From contig JBBING010000111.1 of NCBI GenBank assembly GCA_037444005.1, positions 1 through 6,658 on the forward strand: a stretch of 6,658 nucleotides of DNA, in the 5' to 3' direction. The stretch's first letter is position 1; the number at the start of each line of letters is the position of its first letter. This stretch comes from DATLZC01 sp037444005. Its GTDB lineage: Bacteria; Chloroflexota; Dehalococcoidia; DSTF01; JACRBR01. Below the pieces are notes generated by a model. It had not been told where the DNA came from. It did not search any database and worked only from the letters and a program-made list of their open reading frames with translations. Of the stretch, positions 6,107-6,658 are shown piece by piece. Made by a program: the position numbers and the translations under genes.

Positions 6107-6115
6107 AGGAGGTGA
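6107..6115 (+). promoter_or_regulatory. Ribosome binding site of hsp20, deciding the start
   Basis: AGGAGGTGA is a near-complete complement of the 16S rRNA tail. The core GGAGG lies 9 nt before the ATG at 6122 but only 3 nt before an in-frame GTG at 6116, so the ATG is the better start. Confidence 0.8.
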
Positions 6116-6121
6116 GTGACG

Positions 6122-6607
6122 ATGACGACGCTGGTTCGGTGGGACCCGTTCGCGGAGATCGAGCAGATGCGCGAGGCCATGGACCGGCTGTTCGAGGACT
6201 TCCGGCCCCTCCGGTGGGTGGCGCCGGGAGTGAACGGCTCGCGGAGCTACGGTTACTTCCCGGTGGACATCCGCGAGACGCCGGAGGCCATCGAGCTCAC
6301 CGCCGCCCTGCCCGGGGTGCGCCCGGAGGACCTCGAGATCCAGGTCCAGGGCGACGTGGTGACCATCAAGGGCGAGGCGCGTGAGGAGAAGGAGGAGAAG
6401 GACGTCAACTGGCTGCGCCGCGAGCGCCGCTACGGCTCCTTCTACCGGTCCTTCACGTTGCCGGCCCCCATCGACGCCGACAAGGCCACGGCGTCGTACG
6501 AGCACGGCGTCCTGCGGCTGCATCTGCCCAAGTCCGAGGAGGTCCGGCCGAAGATCATCAAGGTCTCCGAGCCGGCGATGATCGAGGGCAAGAGCAAGGC
6601 CGCCTGA
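6122..6607 (+). CDS. hsp20: Small heat-shock protein, Hsp20/alpha-crystallin family
   Basis: The 161-aa product is an ATP-independent holdase that forms oligomers in the cytoplasm and keeps unfolding proteins soluble for later rescue by DnaK/DnaJ and Hsp100. The N-terminal arm MTTLVRWDPFAEIEQMREAM is typical of bacterial Hsp20. The alpha-crystallin domain runs from about 46 to 138: PVDIRET, then LPGVRPEDLEI, VTIKGEAREEKEE, then RRYGSFYRSFTLP and the closing signature GVLRLHLPK (129-137). The C-terminal anchor motif is I146-K147-V148, an I-x-V form of the IxI motif that links dimers into oligomers, followed by a short charged tail. Length is normal for the family. It is divergent to dnaJ-hspR-clpC and has its own strong promoter and ribosome site. 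The 51 bp after its stop hold no clear terminator before the window ends. Family assignment is firm. Confidence 0.96.
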   Translation: MTTLVRWDPFAEIEQMREAMDRLFEDFRPLRWVAPGVNGSRSYGYFPVDIRETPEAIELTAALPGVRPEDLEIQVQGDVVTIKGEAREEKEEKDVNWLRRERRYGSFYRSFTLPAPIDADKATASYEHGVLRLHLPKSEEVRPKIIKVSEPAMIEGKSKAA

Positions 6608-6658
6608 CGCCGCGACCCGTCGCTGGCCCCGCGCGGTCATCCAGCACGCACACCGGAA

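Noticed and set aside
5927..6640. The dnaJ frame stays open for 714 bases upstream of the chosen start.
   Set aside because: The extra part runs through the divergent promoters and antisense to hsp20, and DnaJ proteins start at the MARDYYEILGV block.

Overview
The window is about 6.7 kb of GC-rich bacterial DNA holding seven protein genes, with no RNA gene, mobile element or CRISPR array. A lineage call is only an inference. The HspR-type regulator, the monoderm-looking lipoprotein with an acidic Gly/Glu/Thr/Pro-rich stalk, a possible leaderless transcript and the high GC all suit an actinobacterium-like or Chloroflexota-like (Dehalococcoidia-type) organism. I lean weakly to Chloroflexota.

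Left part (1-1090). Two short plus-strand genes lie 8 bp apart: an IsdG/HmoA-type antibiotic-biosynthesis-monooxygenase-fold protein that keeps the Asn-Trp-His heme-degrading triad, and a small FMN nitroreductase. A perfect 10-bp hairpin separates them from a convergent minus-strand gene for a secreted lipoprotein (1088-1858), which has its own candidate promoter. The lipoprotein has a LolA/LppX-like look, but its function is unknown.

Right part (2048-6658). This is a heat-shock locus. The minus strand carries dnaJ - hspR - clpC in one operon: 1 bp separates dnaJ and hspR, 49 bp separates hspR and clpC, and a 12-bp perfect hairpin ends it. A small heat-shock protein (Hsp20) gene is transcribed divergently on the plus strand. 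The roughly 195 bp between dnaJ and hsp20 holds two back-to-back promoters. Their -35 boxes both sit in the heptamer GGTCTTG, in inverted orientation, so the two units may be controlled together. HspR would be the expected repressor, Hsp20 would hold unfolding proteins, DnaJ would deliver clients to a DnaK encoded elsewhere, and the Hsp100 ATPase would unfold them.

Three things stand out. The Hsp100 protein sits where a clpB disaggregase is expected, but it has a short UVR-like linker instead of a full ClpB M-domain and an Ile-Gly-Phe loop of the kind that docks on ClpP, so it looks like a protease unfoldase. DnaJ keeps only two of the usual four CxxCxGxG motifs. The dnaJ -10 box lies 7 nt from its ATG, which predicts a leaderless mRNA. 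I see no wholly novel system; the interest is in unusual variants of known heat-shock parts.
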